A stretch of DNA of 64,000 nucleotides from Acidobacteriota bacterium. Lineage in GTDB: Bacteria > Acidobacteriota > Thermoanaerobaculia > Gp7-AA8. Below the pieces are notes generated by a model that saw only the letters and a program-made list of their open reading frames with translations, searched no databases and was not told the origin of the DNA. This document shows positions 1 through 8,711 of this stretch, in pieces. The position numbers and the translations under genes were made by a program. Within the stretch, counting starts at the first letter, position 1; each line of letters starts with the position of its first letter. The DNA lies in contig JAFAOU010000009.1 in NCBI GenBank assembly GCA_019247495.1, forward strand, positions 1 to 64,000, given 5' to 3'.

Positions 1-40
1 GACCTCGCCGGCATCGAACGCGTTGTCGTACTATCGCGCC

Positions 41-394
41 ATGGCCGCACATGACCGTTGCCTCTTCTGCCGCATCGTCAGCGGCGAGATCCCATCGAAG
101 AAAGTCTTCGAAGACGACGTCGCCATCGCCTTCAACGACATCAATCCGCAGGCGCCGACGCACGTGCTGGTCATCCCGCGCACGCACATCTCATCACTCG
201 ACGACCTCGACGAGCACGAAGCGAACATCATCGGCATGACCATCGTGCGCGCGGCGCAGATCGCCCGGAACCTGCAGATCAATTCCGACGGTTACCGCCT
301 GGTTGTGAATCACGGCGAGGCCGCAGGACAAACCGTTTTCCACATCCACTTCCACCTTCTCGGCGGACGCAACTTCGGCTGGCCTCCGGGATAA
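41..394 (+). CDS. HIT-family hydrolase (histidine triad nucleotide-binding protein)
   Basis: A 117-residue cytosolic protein of the Hint branch of the HIT superfamily, which hydrolyses nucleoside phosphoramidates and related adenylated compounds. The histidine triad is visible near the C-terminus as HIHFHLLGGR, and the family opening 'DRCLFCRIVSGEIPS' includes the Cys-x-x-Cys often seen in Hint proteins. Length is normal for the family. I chose the ATG at 41 because homology begins a few residues after it; a TTG at 23 would add six residues. The gene is followed by a hairpin repeat and then by a gene on the opposite strand, so it is the last gene of whatever transcript it belongs to. Confidence 0.93.
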   Translation: MAAHDRCLFCRIVSGEIPSKKVFEDDVAIAFNDINPQAPTHVLVIPRTHISSLDDLDEHEANIIGMTIVRAAQIARNLQINSDGYRLVVNHGEAAGQTVFHIHFHLLGGRNFGWPPG

Positions 395-400
395 AGCTTT

Positions 401-462
401 TCACCACAGAGGCACAGAGATCACAAAGAGATTGCTCTGTGCCCTCTGTGTCTCTGTGGTGA
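401..462. repeat. REP-like hairpin repeat between convergent genes
   Basis: The arms TCACCACAGAG (401-411) and CTCTGTGGTGA (452-462) are perfect reverse complements, and the interior holds further CACAGAG/CTCTGTG complementarity, so the RNA would form one long hairpin. It lies between the converging HIT and AI-2E genes and may act as a bidirectional terminator or RNA-stability element. The composition differs from the flanking genes, as expected of a dispersed intergenic repeat. Confidence 0.7.
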
Positions 463-469
463 TAAGCCT

Positions 470-2338
470 TTACGCTGACGGCGGAACACGGAACCGCGTC
501 CCGCTGAACGTCATCGAGCGCGAAGATTTTTTGCGCGCGGCTTTGCGGCGCGTCAGGAAATCTTCCTTCGCCTCGGTCAGCGTGCTCGGAACGTACGTCG
601 CTCCCGCAGCGAGTGTGGTCGCACGATCGCCGGCGAAGGCGGAGCCGCCGGCGACGATCATCAGGTCTGGAAAACTCGCCGCGAGAAGTTGAATCAGGCC
701 ATGGCCCGCGTCGAGGTGGTCCCTGTTCGTACACGAGACGAAGACCGCCTCGGGCATCACTTCGCTGATGAACGAAAGCAGTTCGGCGTCCGGCAAATCG
801 GTGAAGTAATCGATCGAGAAGCCTTCCTCGCGCAGCAGTTGCGTCAGCATCAGCGTGCCGAGGGAGAGGCGCTCGCCGGCCACTGAGACTGCCACGATGT
901 GGCGGTCTGTATCCTGGACGCCGGCGTTGCGGTCGCCGTAGCGAATGATCAATTCGCGGATGACGTCTTTGATGAAGTGATCGTTGGCCGGCGTGATGCG
1001 CTTGCGGTCCAGTTCCTCCTGCGCGAAGGTCAGCGTCGGGATGAAAAGATCAGAGAACATCTCCTCCATCGTGTCGCTCTCGGCGTGGCGATCGGCGATG
1101 GCGATGGCGCCGGTGCGGTCGCGCAGAAGCAGGCGATTGTAGAAGCTTAGATATCCCTCCAGCGGATCCTCGGCGCCGAACATGATCGAAAAAATGCGCA
1201 GCGCCGGGATGAATTCGCCGCCCACGGTGAGGCAGACCGAGATCGGCGTTGCCAGCAGCAATCCGACCGGTCCCCACAACCAGCCCCAGAAAATCGCGGA
1301 GACCAGCAGCGCGATCGGCGAAACACCGACGCGATGTCCCACCACGATCGGCTCGACGAATCCGCCGATGAGCTGATCGGTCAGGACGAAAAGTCCGAGC
1401 ACCGCCAGCGGCGTGTACCAGTTCGGAAAGAGGGCAATGGACAGGAATGTCGGCAGTGCAGCGCTCAGCACCGCGCCGACGTACGGGACGAATCGGAACA
1501 GTCCGGCCAGCACCCCCCAAAGCGGCGCGTGCGGCACTTTCAAAAGGAACAGCCCGAACCAGATCAGCACACCGAAGCCGACGTTGAGCAGAGCAATCGT
1601 CAGCAGGTAGCGGCTGATGCGGTCCGATGTTTCGCCGATGGCCTGCGTGGTCACGGTGAGATGCGCGCGGCCCGCGAGCCGCAGCATCTTGTCGCGCATC
1701 TGTTCGCGATCCTGCAAGAGGAAGAAGACCAGGACGACTACGAGGAACGCGGCGGCGATCAACTCTACCGTCGGCGCCAGGGTCTTGTACTTGTTGGCGA
1801 AATCCTTCCGATCGGGGATGACGCGAACGTTCAGATCGACTTTGTCCTGCTTGTCGGTGGTGGCGTCGGAGACGCGCTGCAGCGTCCGTTCGACCAACGC
1901 GAATGTGCCGCTCTGGCTCCGCTTCAGAAACTTGAGCTTCTGTTCGATTTTTCCGTTTTTCGCGGCGTCGGCGAACTCTTTTGCGACGTCGTTGAACTGC
2001 TGGTACAGCCACCAGCCCCCGAATCCCAGTCCGGTCACGATCAATCCGAGCGAGAGCACGATCGCGCCCGTGCGCCGAAGCGGCGTCCGCTCGAGCAGCG
2101 AGACGATCGGCGTCAGCAGAAACGCGAAGAGAATCGCCAGGGCGATCGGAACACAGACCGGCTTCGCGAGATAAAGAATCGCGATGACGACGACGGTTAT
2201 GAAAAGGATCCGCGACTGCGACTGCCCGCGCCGGTCCTGCGAGGCGCGCTTGTCAGAGAACGTAGTAACCGTCTCCGGCCGCCGCATGGAGAGGGTCTTG
2301 TTGAAATCGTCGGTATCTTCGTCGTCGTAGCGGGGCAC
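470..2338 (-). CDS. AI-2E family transporter (PerM-type) with C-terminal cobalamin-binding-like domain
   Basis: A 622-residue inner-membrane protein. Residues about 45-400 hold the hydrophobic segments and conserved pattern of the AI-2E/PerM family ('FVPYVGAVLSAALPTFLSIA', 'VEPIVVGHRVGVSPIALLVS'), exporters or permeases of uncertain substrate. The family is normally about 350-400 residues. The extra cytosolic C-terminal part (about 475-590) looks like a B12-binding Rossmann domain: 'GERLSLGTLM' sits where cobalamin-binding domains have the D/E-x-H-x-x-G ligand motif, but the His is absent, so cobalamin ligation by His is unlikely. The N-terminal 40 residues are charged and probably cytosolic. 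It stands alone on the minus strand. Domain assignment of the tail is inference. Confidence 0.88.
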   Translation of the reverse strand: MPRYDDEDTDDFNKTLSMRRPETVTTFSDKRASQDRRGQSQSRILFITVVVIAILYLAKPVCVPIALAILFAFLLTPIVSLLERTPLRRTGAIVLSLGLIVTGLGFGGWWLYQQFNDVAKEFADAAKNGKIEQKLKFLKRSQSGTFALVERTLQRVSDATTDKQDKVDLNVRVIPDRKDFANKYKTLAPTVELIAAAFLVVVLVFFLLQDREQMRDKMLRLAGRAHLTVTTQAIGETSDRISRYLLTIALLNVGFGVLIWFGLFLLKVPHAPLWGVLAGLFRFVPYVGAVLSAALPTFLSIALFPNWYTPLAVLGLFVLTDQLIGGFVEPIVVGHRVGVSPIALLVSAIFWGWLWGPVGLLLATPISVCLTVGGEFIPALRIFSIMFGAEDPLEGYLSFYNRLLLRDRTGAIAIADRHAESDTMEEMFSDLFIPTLTFAQEELDRKRITPANDHFIKDVIRELIIRYGDRNAGVQDTDRHIVAVSVAGERLSLGTLMLTQLLREEGFSIDYFTDLPDAELLSFISEVMPEAVFVSCTNRDHLDAGHGLIQLLAASFPDLMIVAGGSAFAGDRATTLAAGATYVPSTLTEAKEDFLTRRKAARKKSSRSMTFSGTRFRVPPSA

Positions 2339-2492
2339 GTTCGGAAGAGTTTACCCTGCGCGTAGACGCAGGGTCTCCGGTGAGACCGCTCGATCGTCTA
2401 CTTGAAACACGAATCGTGCGTCACGCTGAATTGGCTCGCACGATTGGCGCCAAACGAAAAAGCCCTGCGGCGCCAAGGTTGACTAGTGCGAG

Positions 2493-3932
2493 CTACTTCT
2501 TCCAGCGCAAAACCGGTTGCCGCGCCGCCCTGGCCTCGTCCAGCCTCCGCACCGGGGTCGTGTGCGGCGCGCTGCGAACCAGTTCCGGACGCTCTTCGCA
2601 CTCTTTGGCGATGGCGATCATCGCGTCGCAGAAGGCATCCAGCTCTTCTTTCGGTTCGCTCTCGGTCGGCTCGATCATCAGCGCGCCGGCGACGATCAGC
2701 GGGAAGTAGATCGTCGGCGGATGGAAGCCGTAGTCCATCAGGCGCTTGGCGATGTCGAGCGTGTGGACGTCTTTCGCCGTCTGCAGCTTGTCGCTGAATA
2801 CGACTTCGTGCAGCGACGGAGCGTCGTACGGCAGGTGATACGAGCCGCGCAATCTCGCGCGGATGTAGTTTGCGTTCAACACCGCGATCTGGGCGATGCG
2901 GCGCAAACCGTCCGGACCCATCGAGCGCATGTACGTCAGCGCGCGGACCAGCACATTGAAATTGCCATTGAACGCGCGCACGCGGCCAATCGAATCGGGA
3001 TGGCCGTGATCGAGGTAGTACGTACCGTCCTCGCGCTGCTCGACGGTCGGCGTCGGAAGGAACGGGACGAGCTTTTGTGAAACCCCGACCGGACCTGCGC
3101 CCGGACCGCCGCCGCCGTGTGGCGTCGAAAACGTCTTGTGCAGATTTGAGTGGATAACGTCGATGCCCATGTCGCCCGGCCGCGCAATGCCGACGAACGA
3201 GTTGAGATTCGCGCCGTCGCAATAGAGATAGGCGCCCTTCTCGTGAAGGATGTCCGCGAACTTTTTGATGTCGGTCTCGAACACGCCCAGCGTATTCGGC
3301 ACGGTGATCATCAACGCCGCCACATCTTCGGTCACCGCGGCGGCCAGCGTATCGATGTCGACCGTCCCTCGGCTGTTCGATTTCAGCTCCTTGATTTGAT
3401 ATCCAGCGAAGGCCGCCGAGGCTGGGTTCGTGCCGTGCGCGGAATCGGGGATCAGGATGTACTTGCGCGCGTTCCCGGTCTTGGCCAGCGCCTTGTGCAC
3501 CATCAGGATTCCGGTCAGCTCGCCGTGCGCGCCCGCCACCGGCTGCAGCGTCACGCGCGGCATGCCGAAGATCTCCATCAGCGTCCGCTCGATGTGCCAG
3601 AGCAGCGCGAGGTTGCCCTGCACCTGGTGATCGGGCTGCAGCGGGTGCGACAGCGCGAAGCCCGGCGTGCGCGCGATCTCTTCGTTCAGCCGCGGGTTGT
3701 GTTTCATCGTGCACGAGCCGAGCGGATAGAGGCCCGCGTCGATCGACACATTCAGTTTCGACAGCCGGGTGAAGTGACGGATGACGTCGACCTCGGAGAC
3801 TTCCACTTCGTCCGCGATCTCGTCGCGCATCAGCGACGACGGCAGCTCGGTGGTTTCCGGAACATCAAGAGCCGGAAGGCGATAGCCGCGCCGTCCGCGT
3901 TTCGAGTGTTCGAAGATGAGTTGCGTCGTCAT
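2493..3932 (-). CDS. gcvPB: Glycine dehydrogenase (decarboxylating) subunit 2, P-protein beta
   Basis: A 479-residue PLP enzyme subunit. With GcvPA it decarboxylates glycine and transfers the aminomethyl group to lipoyl-GcvH. Recognised by 'LYPLGSCTMKHNPR' near the N-terminus and the PLP-lysine region 'HSNLHKTFSTPHGGGGPG'. The ATG at 3932 overlaps the stop of gcvPA by ATGA, so translation is probably coupled. Length is full for the split-type subunit. It is the last gene of the gcvT-gcvH-gcvPA-gcvPB operon. A weak short hairpin (TGCGCGTAGACGCA) lies downstream at about 2356. Confidence 0.97.
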   Translation of the reverse strand: MTTQLIFEHSKRGRRGYRLPALDVPETTELPSSLMRDEIADEVEVSEVDVIRHFTRLSKLNVSIDAGLYPLGSCTMKHNPRLNEEIARTPGFALSHPLQPDHQVQGNLALLWHIERTLMEIFGMPRVTLQPVAGAHGELTGILMVHKALAKTGNARKYILIPDSAHGTNPASAAFAGYQIKELKSNSRGTVDIDTLAAAVTEDVAALMITVPNTLGVFETDIKKFADILHEKGAYLYCDGANLNSFVGIARPGDMGIDVIHSNLHKTFSTPHGGGGPGAGPVGVSQKLVPFLPTPTVEQREDGTYYLDHGHPDSIGRVRAFNGNFNVLVRALTYMRSMGPDGLRRIAQIAVLNANYIRARLRGSYHLPYDAPSLHEVVFSDKLQTAKDVHTLDIAKRLMDYGFHPPTIYFPLIVAGALMIEPTESEPKEELDAFCDAMIAIAKECEERPELVRSAPHTTPVRRLDEARAARQPVLRWKK

Positions 3933-5323
3933 CGCCGCTCCCTCGAAATCGCAGCCGTCAGCGCGGCGACGAACTGATCGAGATGCTCGCGCGTGTGCAG
4001 CTCGGTGACGGCGACCAGGAACTCGTTGTCATGCCCGTCATAGAACTGCCCCAGCGGAATGCCGCCGAGGATTTTCGCGTGCTCGAGATCGGCCAGGATT
4101 TCCGCGGCCGGGAACGGCGTGCGCACCACGAACTCGTTGTAGACCGGGCCGCTGAACGGCAGGATCACCGATCCAACTTTCTGCAATGCGCCGCGCAAAT
4201 ACGCGGCCTTGCTCAGGCACTGCTGCCCGACTTCGCGCAGCCCTTCCTTGCCCATCAGCGAGAGGTACATGTTCGCGGCCAGCGCGATCAGCGCCTCGTT
4301 CGTGCAGATGTTCGAGGTCGCCTTGCCCCTGCGGATATGTTGCTCACGCGTAGCGAGGGTGAGCACGTACGCGCGCTTGCCGTCGACGTCGACGGTTTCG
4401 CCGACGAGGCGTCCGGGCATGTGCCGTTTTAGCGCATCTTTGACCACCATGAAGCCGACGAACGGACCGCCGTACTGCGTCGGAACGCCCCACGCCTGTC
4501 CCTCGCCGACGGCAATGTCGAAGCCGTGCGCGCCGGGCGGGGTGAGGATGCCGAGCGATGTGGCCTCGGCAATGACGGCGATCTTCACCGCGCCCGCGGC
4601 GTCTGCAATCTGCGCGATCGTGTCGTAGTCCTCGATCACGCCGAGGAAGTTCGGCGACTGGATGGCCACGGCGAAGACATCGCTCGTGCAGGCGTCACGC
4701 AGCGCGGCGGTATCGATGCGGCCGTCGTTCGTCCAGCCGACTTCCACGATCTCGTAGCCGAGGTTCTGGACGTACGTGCGAACGGTCTCGGTGTACTGCG
4801 GATGCACCGACTTCGCGATCACGACCTTCGTCCGATTGCGCACCACGCGCTCGGCCAGCAGCACCGCCTCGCACAAGCCGGTCGAGCCGTCGTACAGCGA
4901 CGCGTTGGCGACGTCGAGTCCCGTCAGCAAACACTGATGCGTCTGATACTCGAAGATCGACTGCAGCGTTCCCTGCGAAACCTCGGGTTGATACGGCGTA
5001 TACGAGGTCAGGAACTCGGCGCGCAGCAGCAGCTGATCGATGCATGCCGGCTGGTAATGCAGATACGCGCCGCCGCCGAGGAACGAAACGTGATCGGCGG
5101 CAGTCAGGTTCTTAGCGGCCAGCGCACGAAACCAGCGCCGCGATTCGATCTCCGACCATGGGCCGGGGATGTTCAGCAGCTCGGTCAGTTTGACGTCGCC
5201 AGGGATGGTGTCGAAGAGGCGCTCGATGTCGTCGATGCCGATGACCTCGAGCATCTCGCCGACATCCTGCGAGGCGTTGGAGATGTAGCGGTGTTGGTCG
5301 GTACGGGGATCGGGTAGGGACAT
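3929..5323 (-). CDS. gcvPA: Glycine dehydrogenase (decarboxylating) subunit 1, P-protein alpha
   Basis: The 464-residue N-terminal half of the two-subunit glycine decarboxylase, partner of GcvPB. Family sequence is evident throughout: 'FLGGGAYLHYQPACIDQLL' near the start, the 'SLYDGSTG' region, and 'GEGQAWGVPTQYGGPFVGFM' in the centre. The start at 5323 lies a few bases after the gcvH stop at 5330, so the genes form one transcript. The split P-protein arrangement is typical of Firmicutes, Thermotogae, Thermus, Acidobacteria and archaea; most Proteobacteria have one fused chain. Confidence 0.97.
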   Translation of the reverse strand: MSLPDPRTDQHRYISNASQDVGEMLEVIGIDDIERLFDTIPGDVKLTELLNIPGPWSEIESRRWFRALAAKNLTAADHVSFLGGGAYLHYQPACIDQLLLRAEFLTSYTPYQPEVSQGTLQSIFEYQTHQCLLTGLDVANASLYDGSTGLCEAVLLAERVVRNRTKVVIAKSVHPQYTETVRTYVQNLGYEIVEVGWTNDGRIDTAALRDACTSDVFAVAIQSPNFLGVIEDYDTIAQIADAAGAVKIAVIAEATSLGILTPPGAHGFDIAVGEGQAWGVPTQYGGPFVGFMVVKDALKRHMPGRLVGETVDVDGKRAYVLTLATREQHIRRGKATSNICTNEALIALAANMYLSLMGKEGLREVGQQCLSKAAYLRGALQKVGSVILPFSGPVYNEFVVRTPFPAAEILADLEHAKILGGIPLGQFYDGHDNEFLVAVTELHTREHLDQFVAALTAAISRERR

Positions 5324-5329
5324 TACTGA

Positions 5330-5725
5330 TTAGTGCGCTGACTCCTTCTCAACGTACTCGTCGTACTCCTCGGCGGTCATCATTTCGTCGACCTCCTCGG
5401 GTGTGCTGAGGCGCATCTTCATCATCCAGCCGTCGCCGTACGGGTCGGTGTTGACCAACTCCGGTTTGTCGGTGAGCGCTTCGTTGACTTCGACAACCTC
5501 GCCAGAGACCGGCGAAAAAAGTTCGGAGACCGCTTTAACCGATTCGATGCTGCCGAATTCGTCGCCCTGTTCCAGCTCCGATCCGACCTGTGGCAACTCG
5601 ACGAAGACGACATCGCCGAGCTCTTTCTGCGCGTAATCGGTGATGCCGATGACCACGATGTCGCCCTCGGCCTCGGGATGAACATACTCGTGGCTCTTGG
5701 CGTACCGATTGTCTTCAGGTGTCAT
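5330..5725 (-). CDS. gcvH: Glycine cleavage system H protein (lipoyl carrier)
   Basis: A 131-residue lipoyl carrier that shuttles the aminomethyl intermediate between P, T and L proteins. The lipoylated lysine lies in 'GSIESVKAVSELFSP', and the 'NTDPYGDGWMMKM' C-terminal motif is typical. I chose the ATG at 5725, preceded by GAAGGAG with good spacing; a GTG at 5743 would overlap the gcvT stop and place the Shine-Dalgarno inside the coding region. It is part of the gcvT-gcvH-gcvPA-gcvPB operon. No gene for the L protein is in the window. Confidence 0.96.
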   Translation of the reverse strand: MTPEDNRYAKSHEYVHPEAEGDIVVIGITDYAQKELGDVVFVELPQVGSELEQGDEFGSIESVKAVSELFSPVSGEVVEVNEALTDKPELVNTDPYGDGWMMKMRLSTPEEVDEMMTAEEYDEYVEKESAH

Positions 5726-5739
5726 GGATTGCTCCTTCG

Positions 5740-6837
5740 TCACTTCGCGCGCTTGTAAAACGGCGTGGGAACGACGCGCGCCCGCGTCTCTTTTCCACGG
5801 ATGAGGACCATGAATTCACTGCCGGGCGCCGATTTGTCGAGCGGAAGATATGCGAGACCGAGCGCTTTTTTCAACGTCGGCGAATGCGTGCCGCTGGTGA
5901 CGACGCCAATCTCCTCGCTGCCATCGACGACCGGATAGCCGTGGCGGCCGATGCCGCGGTCGACCATCTCGAATCCGACGAGCTTCCGGCGCGGGCCTTC
6001 CGCCCTCTCGCGCTGCAGAACGTCGCGTCCGAAAAAGTCGCCCTTGTCGACCTTCACGATCCATCCGAGGTCGGCTTCGAGCGGCGTGGTGGTCTCGTCG
6101 ATGTCGTTGCCGTACAACGCCATTTTCGCTTCGAGGCGCAATGTGTCGCGCGCGCCGAGGCCGCACGGCTTCGCGCCGGCGTCGAGGAGTTTACGCATGA
6201 TCCGCGGGCCCTCGGACGGCGCGATGTAGATCTCGAATCCGTCCTCGCCGGTGTAGCCGGTACGCGAAACGATCGCGGGGACGCCGTCCACGTTGCCGGT
6301 CCCGAAGTGGTAGTACTTCATCGCACCAAGCGCGACATCCGTCATCGGCTGCAGCAACCTCTCGGCCTCGGGACCCTGCAACGCAAGCTGCGCGTAGTCG
6401 GCGCTGACGTTCCGGACTTCGACGTCCATCCCTTTCGCGGCGTCGGCGATCCACTCGTAGTCTTTGTCGGTGTTCGAGGCGTTGACGACGATGAAAAAGT
6501 CATCCGCCGCGTTCTGATAGATGAGAATGTCGTCGACGAATCCGGCGGTCGGATAGAGCAACCCGGTGTACTGCGCCCGCCCATTCACGAGCTTCGAAAC
6601 GTCGTTGCACGTCGCGGTCTGCAACAACCGCAGCGCGTCGGGACCTTTAACCGTCAACTCGCCCATATGCGAGACGTCGAAGAGCCCGACATGCTCGCGA
6701 ACCGCGGCGTGCTCTTCGAGGATCCCGGCGAACTGCACCGGCAACTCCCACCCGCCAAAATCGACCATCTTCCCGCCAAGCTCATGCTCGACCTGGTTCA
6801 AGGGCGTTTTCTTCAGATTGGCAGCGTCGTCGGTCAT
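5740..6837 (-). CDS. gcvT: Glycine cleavage system T protein (aminomethyltransferase)
   Basis: A 365-residue tetrahydrofolate-dependent aminomethyltransferase, first gene of the operon. Recognised by 'FDVSHMGELTVKGPDALRLL' near the N-terminus, 'CNDVSKLVNGRAQYTGLLYP', and 'RTGYTGEDGFEIYI' in the middle. The ATG at 6837 follows GGAGGAGT at good spacing. The leader between 6838 and about 6980 was inspected for a tandem glycine riboswitch and none could be supported, so control of the operon is not visible here. Confidence 0.97.
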   Translation of the reverse strand: MTDDAANLKKTPLNQVEHELGGKMVDFGGWELPVQFAGILEEHAAVREHVGLFDVSHMGELTVKGPDALRLLQTATCNDVSKLVNGRAQYTGLLYPTAGFVDDILIYQNAADDFFIVVNASNTDKDYEWIADAAKGMDVEVRNVSADYAQLALQGPEAERLLQPMTDVALGAMKYYHFGTGNVDGVPAIVSRTGYTGEDGFEIYIAPSEGPRIMRKLLDAGAKPCGLGARDTLRLEAKMALYGNDIDETTTPLEADLGWIVKVDKGDFFGRDVLQRERAEGPRRKLVGFEMVDRGIGRHGYPVVDGSEEIGVVTSGTHSPTLKKALGLAYLPLDKSAPGSEFMVLIRGKETRARVVPTPFYKRAK

Positions 6838-6908
6838 CGACTCCTCCGGAAGGGAAGCGAACCTAGCACGCGCTATGCCGCAGGTGCAATGAATGATGAG
6901 ACCGAGGC

Positions 6909-7013
6909 TTGACGAAGGAATCGCGCTGGCCTACCGTTCGTTCTCAAATCGGTTTGGGACTGGGAACTCCCGGTCGGCAACTGGCCCTGAGCGATCGGGG
7001 CCTTTTGTTTTTA
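6909..7013 (+). ncRNA. Candidate small RNA with promoter and intrinsic terminator
   Basis: On the plus strand, TTGACG (6909-6914), a 17-base spacer and TACCGT (6932-6937) make a passable sigma-70-type promoter. About 45 bases later GGCCC (6983-6987) pairs with GGGCC (6998-7002) and is followed by TTTTGTTTTT, a good intrinsic terminator. No open reading frame lies between. The predicted transcript is about 70 nt and sits in the divergent/convergent gap between gcvT and the DUF3800 gene, both on the minus strand, so the plus-strand terminator has no other obvious purpose. The terminator is clear; the RNA is inference. Confidence 0.4.
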
Positions 7014-7733
7014 CGGAAAGATCTTGAACCCGTGGCGCCAGCCCGGCCGCTGAAGAAGCTTTGACCGCACAATATCGAACGCCCGACTGCTCTTCTTGAA
7101 GTCGATGACATGGCGCGCAATCGGGTACGCGCACAAGTCCGCAAGTTGATGGCCTAGGACGTTCGCTTTCTTCGCGACAAACTTCAGATCGAACTGCGTG
7201 CCTCCAAACTGTTGGTAGGGCGATCCGCGTTTTAGCAGTTGCAGAAAAGAGAGACGCAACGCGTCGTCTTCGTTCTTTCCGCGCGCCTCGGCGAGCAGCG
7301 TGACTTGCTCCTGCCCGAATTCGTCGATGTACGCTTTGAGCCGCTCCATCCCGAATTCGAGCGCAAGGTAATACGGATTCCTACTGCTCGCGCCGTATCG
7401 CTGTTTGTGCAGGACTTTGCGAATAGCGACCGCGATCAGCTGAAAGGAAGCGTTCCGAATCACGTCATTAAGCCTGACGTGAAACACATCGCGGCGTTCC
7501 GGCACTTGAAGAAAGGCGAAGTCGCCCAAGGCTTTTCGAATGTCGCGGGAGTGCAGAATCGCCCCCTCGTGGCCAAACTGCTCGATTTTGAAGCGAGTGA
7601 ACGCCGGAACGATCACATCCGTGTACTCAGCCTGCTCGCACAACAGGAAGACGAGAACGAAGACAGGAAAGTCCTTGTCGACTGGATCAAGCGAGTGGTC
7701 GCCTGCCTCATCAAGAAAGACCATAACCGGCAT
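7011..7733 (-). CDS. DUF3800 domain protein
   Basis: A 240-residue cytosolic protein of the DUF3800 family. The family signature 'FLDEAGDHS' is at the N-terminus and the conserved 'GHQLADLCAYPIAR' block near the C-terminus. DUF3800 proteins are often described as RNase H-fold proteins of unknown activity and are frequent in accessory and defence-rich regions. Here it sits alone between gcvT and xerD. Start ATG at 7733; an alternative Met three codons later is possible. The stop overlaps the T-tract of the plus-strand terminator. Confidence 0.8.
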   Translation of the reverse strand: MPVMVFLDEAGDHSLDPVDKDFPVFVLVFLLCEQAEYTDVIVPAFTRFKIEQFGHEGAILHSRDIRKALGDFAFLQVPERRDVFHVRLNDVIRNASFQLIAVAIRKVLHKQRYGASSRNPYYLALEFGMERLKAYIDEFGQEQVTLLAEARGKNEDDALRLSFLQLLKRGSPYQQFGGTQFDLKFVAKKANVLGHQLADLCAYPIARHVIDFKKSSRAFDIVRSKLLQRPGWRHGFKIFP

Positions 7734-7780
7734 GCGTCATCGTAACTTGCCGGCGTATCATCGTCGCCGGGAGCGCGGGT

Positions 7781-8683
7781 GTGACGAACGAAATCGGCGA
7801 GTTTCTCGACTACCTCACCTACGAGCGGAACGTCTCCGTTAACACCGTCACGGCGTACCGCGAGGACCTTGAATCGTTCGTCGGATTTCTCTGCAACGAC
7901 TACTTCACGCTCGGACGCGATCAGCTCGATCTCAAGCGCGTCGATCATCTTGCCGTCCGCTCGTATCTTGCGCATCTCGCGCGACGCAAACTGGCGCGCG
8001 CCTCGGCGGCGCGGCATCTGTCGGCACTGCGGTCGTTCTTCAAATACCTGATGCGCGAAGGAGTGGTCGAAGCGAATCCCGCCCGTAATGTCGCCACGCC
8101 GAAGCGCGAGAAGCATCTGCCTTCGGTGCTGCAACCCTCGGACGTCGTACTGCTGCTCGATCAGGCCGATACCTCGACGCCGCTCGGCGTCCGTGACCGC
8201 GCGTTTCTGGAAGTGCTCTACGCCTCGGGATTGCGTATCAGCGAATTGGTTGGAATCGACATCGATGACGTCGAGCTTCGCGCGCGGCTGGTGAAAGTCC
8301 GCGGCAAGGGTTCGAAGGAACGCATCGTGCCGTTCGGATCGAAAGCCGAGGAGACGATCCGCGCCTGGCTGGCGGTTCGCGGCACGATCATCTCCGACGT
8401 CGAAGAGCCGGCGCTCTTCGTCAACTATCGCGGCCAGCGCATCACGACGCGCAGCGTGCGGCGGCTCTTCGACGGCTACGTGCGCAAAGCCTCGCTGCGG
8501 GCAGGCGTCTCGCCGCATACGATGCGCCACTCGTTCGCCACACACCTCCTCAACGCTGGCGCCGACCTTCGTGGCATCCAGGAACTCCTCGGCCACGTCT
8601 CGCTCTCGACGACGCAAAAGTACACGCACCTCAACGACTGGCAGTTGATCTCCGTGTACAAGAAGGCGCATCCGAAGGCGTGA
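7781..8683 (+). CDS. xerD: XerC/XerD-type tyrosine recombinase
   Basis: A 300-residue site-specific recombinase, full length for Xer proteins that resolve chromosome dimers at dif. An N-terminal SAM-like core-binding domain (residues 1-95, '[20 protein letters not shown]') is followed by the catalytic domain with Arg in '[10 protein letters not shown]', His-x-x-Arg in '[12 protein letters not shown]', His in '[11 protein letters not shown]' and the nucleophile Tyr in 'TQKYTHL'. It starts with GTG at 7781. The ending ('[12 protein letters not shown]') is Xer-like. A dedicated chromosomal role is likely because it lies in the conserved part of the window; C versus D assignment is not certain. 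Confidence 0.9.
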   Translation: MTNEIGEFLDYLTYERNVSVNTVTAYREDLESFVGFLCNDYFTLGRDQLDLKRVDHLAVRSYLAHLARRKLARASAARHLSALRSFFKYLMREGVVEANPARNVATPKREKHLPSVLQPSDVVLLLDQADTSTPLGVRDRAFLEVLYASGLRISELVGIDIDDVELRARLVKVRGKGSKERIVPFGSKAEETIRAWLAVRGTIISDVEEPALFVNYRGQRITTRSVRRLFDGYVRKASLRAGVSPHTMRHSFATHLLNAGADLRGIQELLGHVSLSTTQKYTHLNDWQLISVYKKAHPKA

Positions 8684-8711
8684 TGACCGCGACGGCATAG
8701 ACTCTGAATCC

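Noticed and set aside
6838..6980. Glycine riboswitch upstream of gcvT
   Set aside because: No tandem aptamer core or conserved glycine-riboswitch sequence could be found in the leader.
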